A DNA stretch of 6,279 bases from an uncultured Oscillospiraceae bacterium (GTDB lineage Bacteria > Bacillota > Clostridia > Oscillospirales > Acutalibacteraceae), in the NCBI GenBank assembly GCA_900540305.1, contig UQFL01000083.1, positions 1 to 6,279 of the forward strand. The letters are read 5' to 3'. Each line of letters begins with the position of its first letter. Positions within the stretch are counted from its first letter, which is position 1. The position numbers and the translations under genes are program-made. The notes beneath the pieces were generated by a model. That model saw nothing but the letters and a program-made list of their open reading frames with translations, ran no database searches and had not been told where the DNA came from. Shown one piece after another: positions 6,070-6,279 of this stretch.

Positions 6070-6120
6070 GCCGTGCGCTTCTGATTTTTGAAAGTCTGAA
6101 GGCGCACGGCTTTTTATTTT
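6070..6120 (+). terminator. Intrinsic terminator of the operon
   Basis: The stem GCCGTGCGC (6070-6078) pairs perfectly with GCGCACGGC (6102-6110). The stem can extend by TTC/GAA across a one-base bulge. A T-rich tail TTTTTATTTT (6111-6120) follows directly. It begins 14 nt after the hpt stop and has every feature of a Rho-independent terminator. Confidence 0.93.
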
Positions 6121-6191
6121 GATTCATAAATGTAATTGTGTAAGCGAAAATATTAAATTTTGTTAATTATATATATATCTAAATAATAATT

Positions 6192-6264
6192 TTTGTAATA
6201 TTTATTTTAATTTATATTAAAAAGATGTTTATTTTGTAACAGTTTAATGATATAATATTACAAA
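6192..6264. repeat. Separated inverted repeat TTTGTAATATT / AATATTACAAA
   Basis: The 11-base arm at 6192-6202 is the exact reverse complement of 6254-6264, 51 bases apart. A further TTTGTAA occurs at 6233-6239. Both arms resemble halves of one palindrome, TTTGTAATATTACAAA; the right copy (6249-6264) matches 13 of its 16 positions and overlaps the -10 box at 6251. This could be a pair of regulator sites, but such low-complexity AT-rich DNA can produce it by chance. Confidence 0.35.
6248..6256 (+). promoter_or_regulatory. Extended -10 promoter for a gene beyond the window
   Basis: TGATATAAT is a perfect extended -10 element (TG-n-TATAAT). No good TTGACA is present upstream; the sequence at the 17-bp spacing is TTTATT, which fits an extended -10 promoter that needs little -35 contact. 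Transcription would start near 6263 and run out of the window. The AT-rich 159 bp between the terminator and the window end show no gene on either strand. Confidence 0.6.
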
Positions 6265-6279
6265 TATACTGGGTTATAA

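Noticed and set aside
6165..6180. Alternating AT run (TTATATATATATCT) as a repeat or origin element
   Set aside because: It is a short low-complexity stretch in AT-rich intergenic DNA with no DnaA boxes or iterons nearby.
6262..6279. Start of a purine-riboswitch leader (GGGTTATAA at the window end)
   Set aside because: Only the first few leader bases are visible; the conserved loops and junction would lie beyond the window, so there is no support.

Overview
The window is a stretch of low-GC Firmicutes DNA, most likely from a gut-type anaerobic clostridium (an Oscillospirales/Ruminococcaceae-like lineage is my best guess). The evidence is the strong GGAGG-type ribosome binding sites, TTG start use, AT-rich intergenic DNA, a Gram-positive lipoprotein signal peptide, protein sequences that look clostridial, and an exported binding protein rich in cysteines. 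The precise lineage is inference.

All genes lie on the + strand and form one purine uptake and salvage cluster. It runs: 5'-truncated xanthine phosphoribosyltransferase (xpt, to 454); BMP/PnrA-type solute-binding lipoprotein (517-1779); a hairpin acting as a partial or full terminator (1795-1830); double-domain ABC ATPase (1881-3401); first membrane permease (3401-4513); second permease (4513-5514); hypoxanthine-guanine phosphoribosyltransferase (hpt, 5516-6055); and a good intrinsic terminator (6070-6120). The ATPase, both permeases and hpt are packed with 1-bp overlaps or a 1-bp gap and must be one transcript. The transporter has the same gene order as the Bacillus nupNOPQ and Lactococcus bmpA-nupABC nucleoside importers.

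The implied pathway is capture of a purine compound at the cell surface by the lipoprotein, import through the two-permease/one-ATPase complex, and conversion of xanthine (Xpt) or hypoxanthine/guanine (Hpt) with PRPP to XMP, IMP or GMP. No nucleoside phosphorylase or hydrolase is present in the window, so either such an enzyme is encoded elsewhere or the importer takes free bases.

The first 54 bases are a perfect zero-loop palindrome whose right arm is genuine xpt coding sequence and whose left arm is its mirror image. I read this as a contig-end fold-back artefact that removes about 50 N-terminal residues of Xpt. The last ~160 bases are very AT-rich and non-coding. They carry a perfect extended -10 promoter element pointing out of the window, overlapped by a possible operator half-site pair.

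I do not see a novel biological system here. The points most worth following up are the operon's implied substrate, the asymmetric ATPase, the variant binding protein and the artefactual left end.
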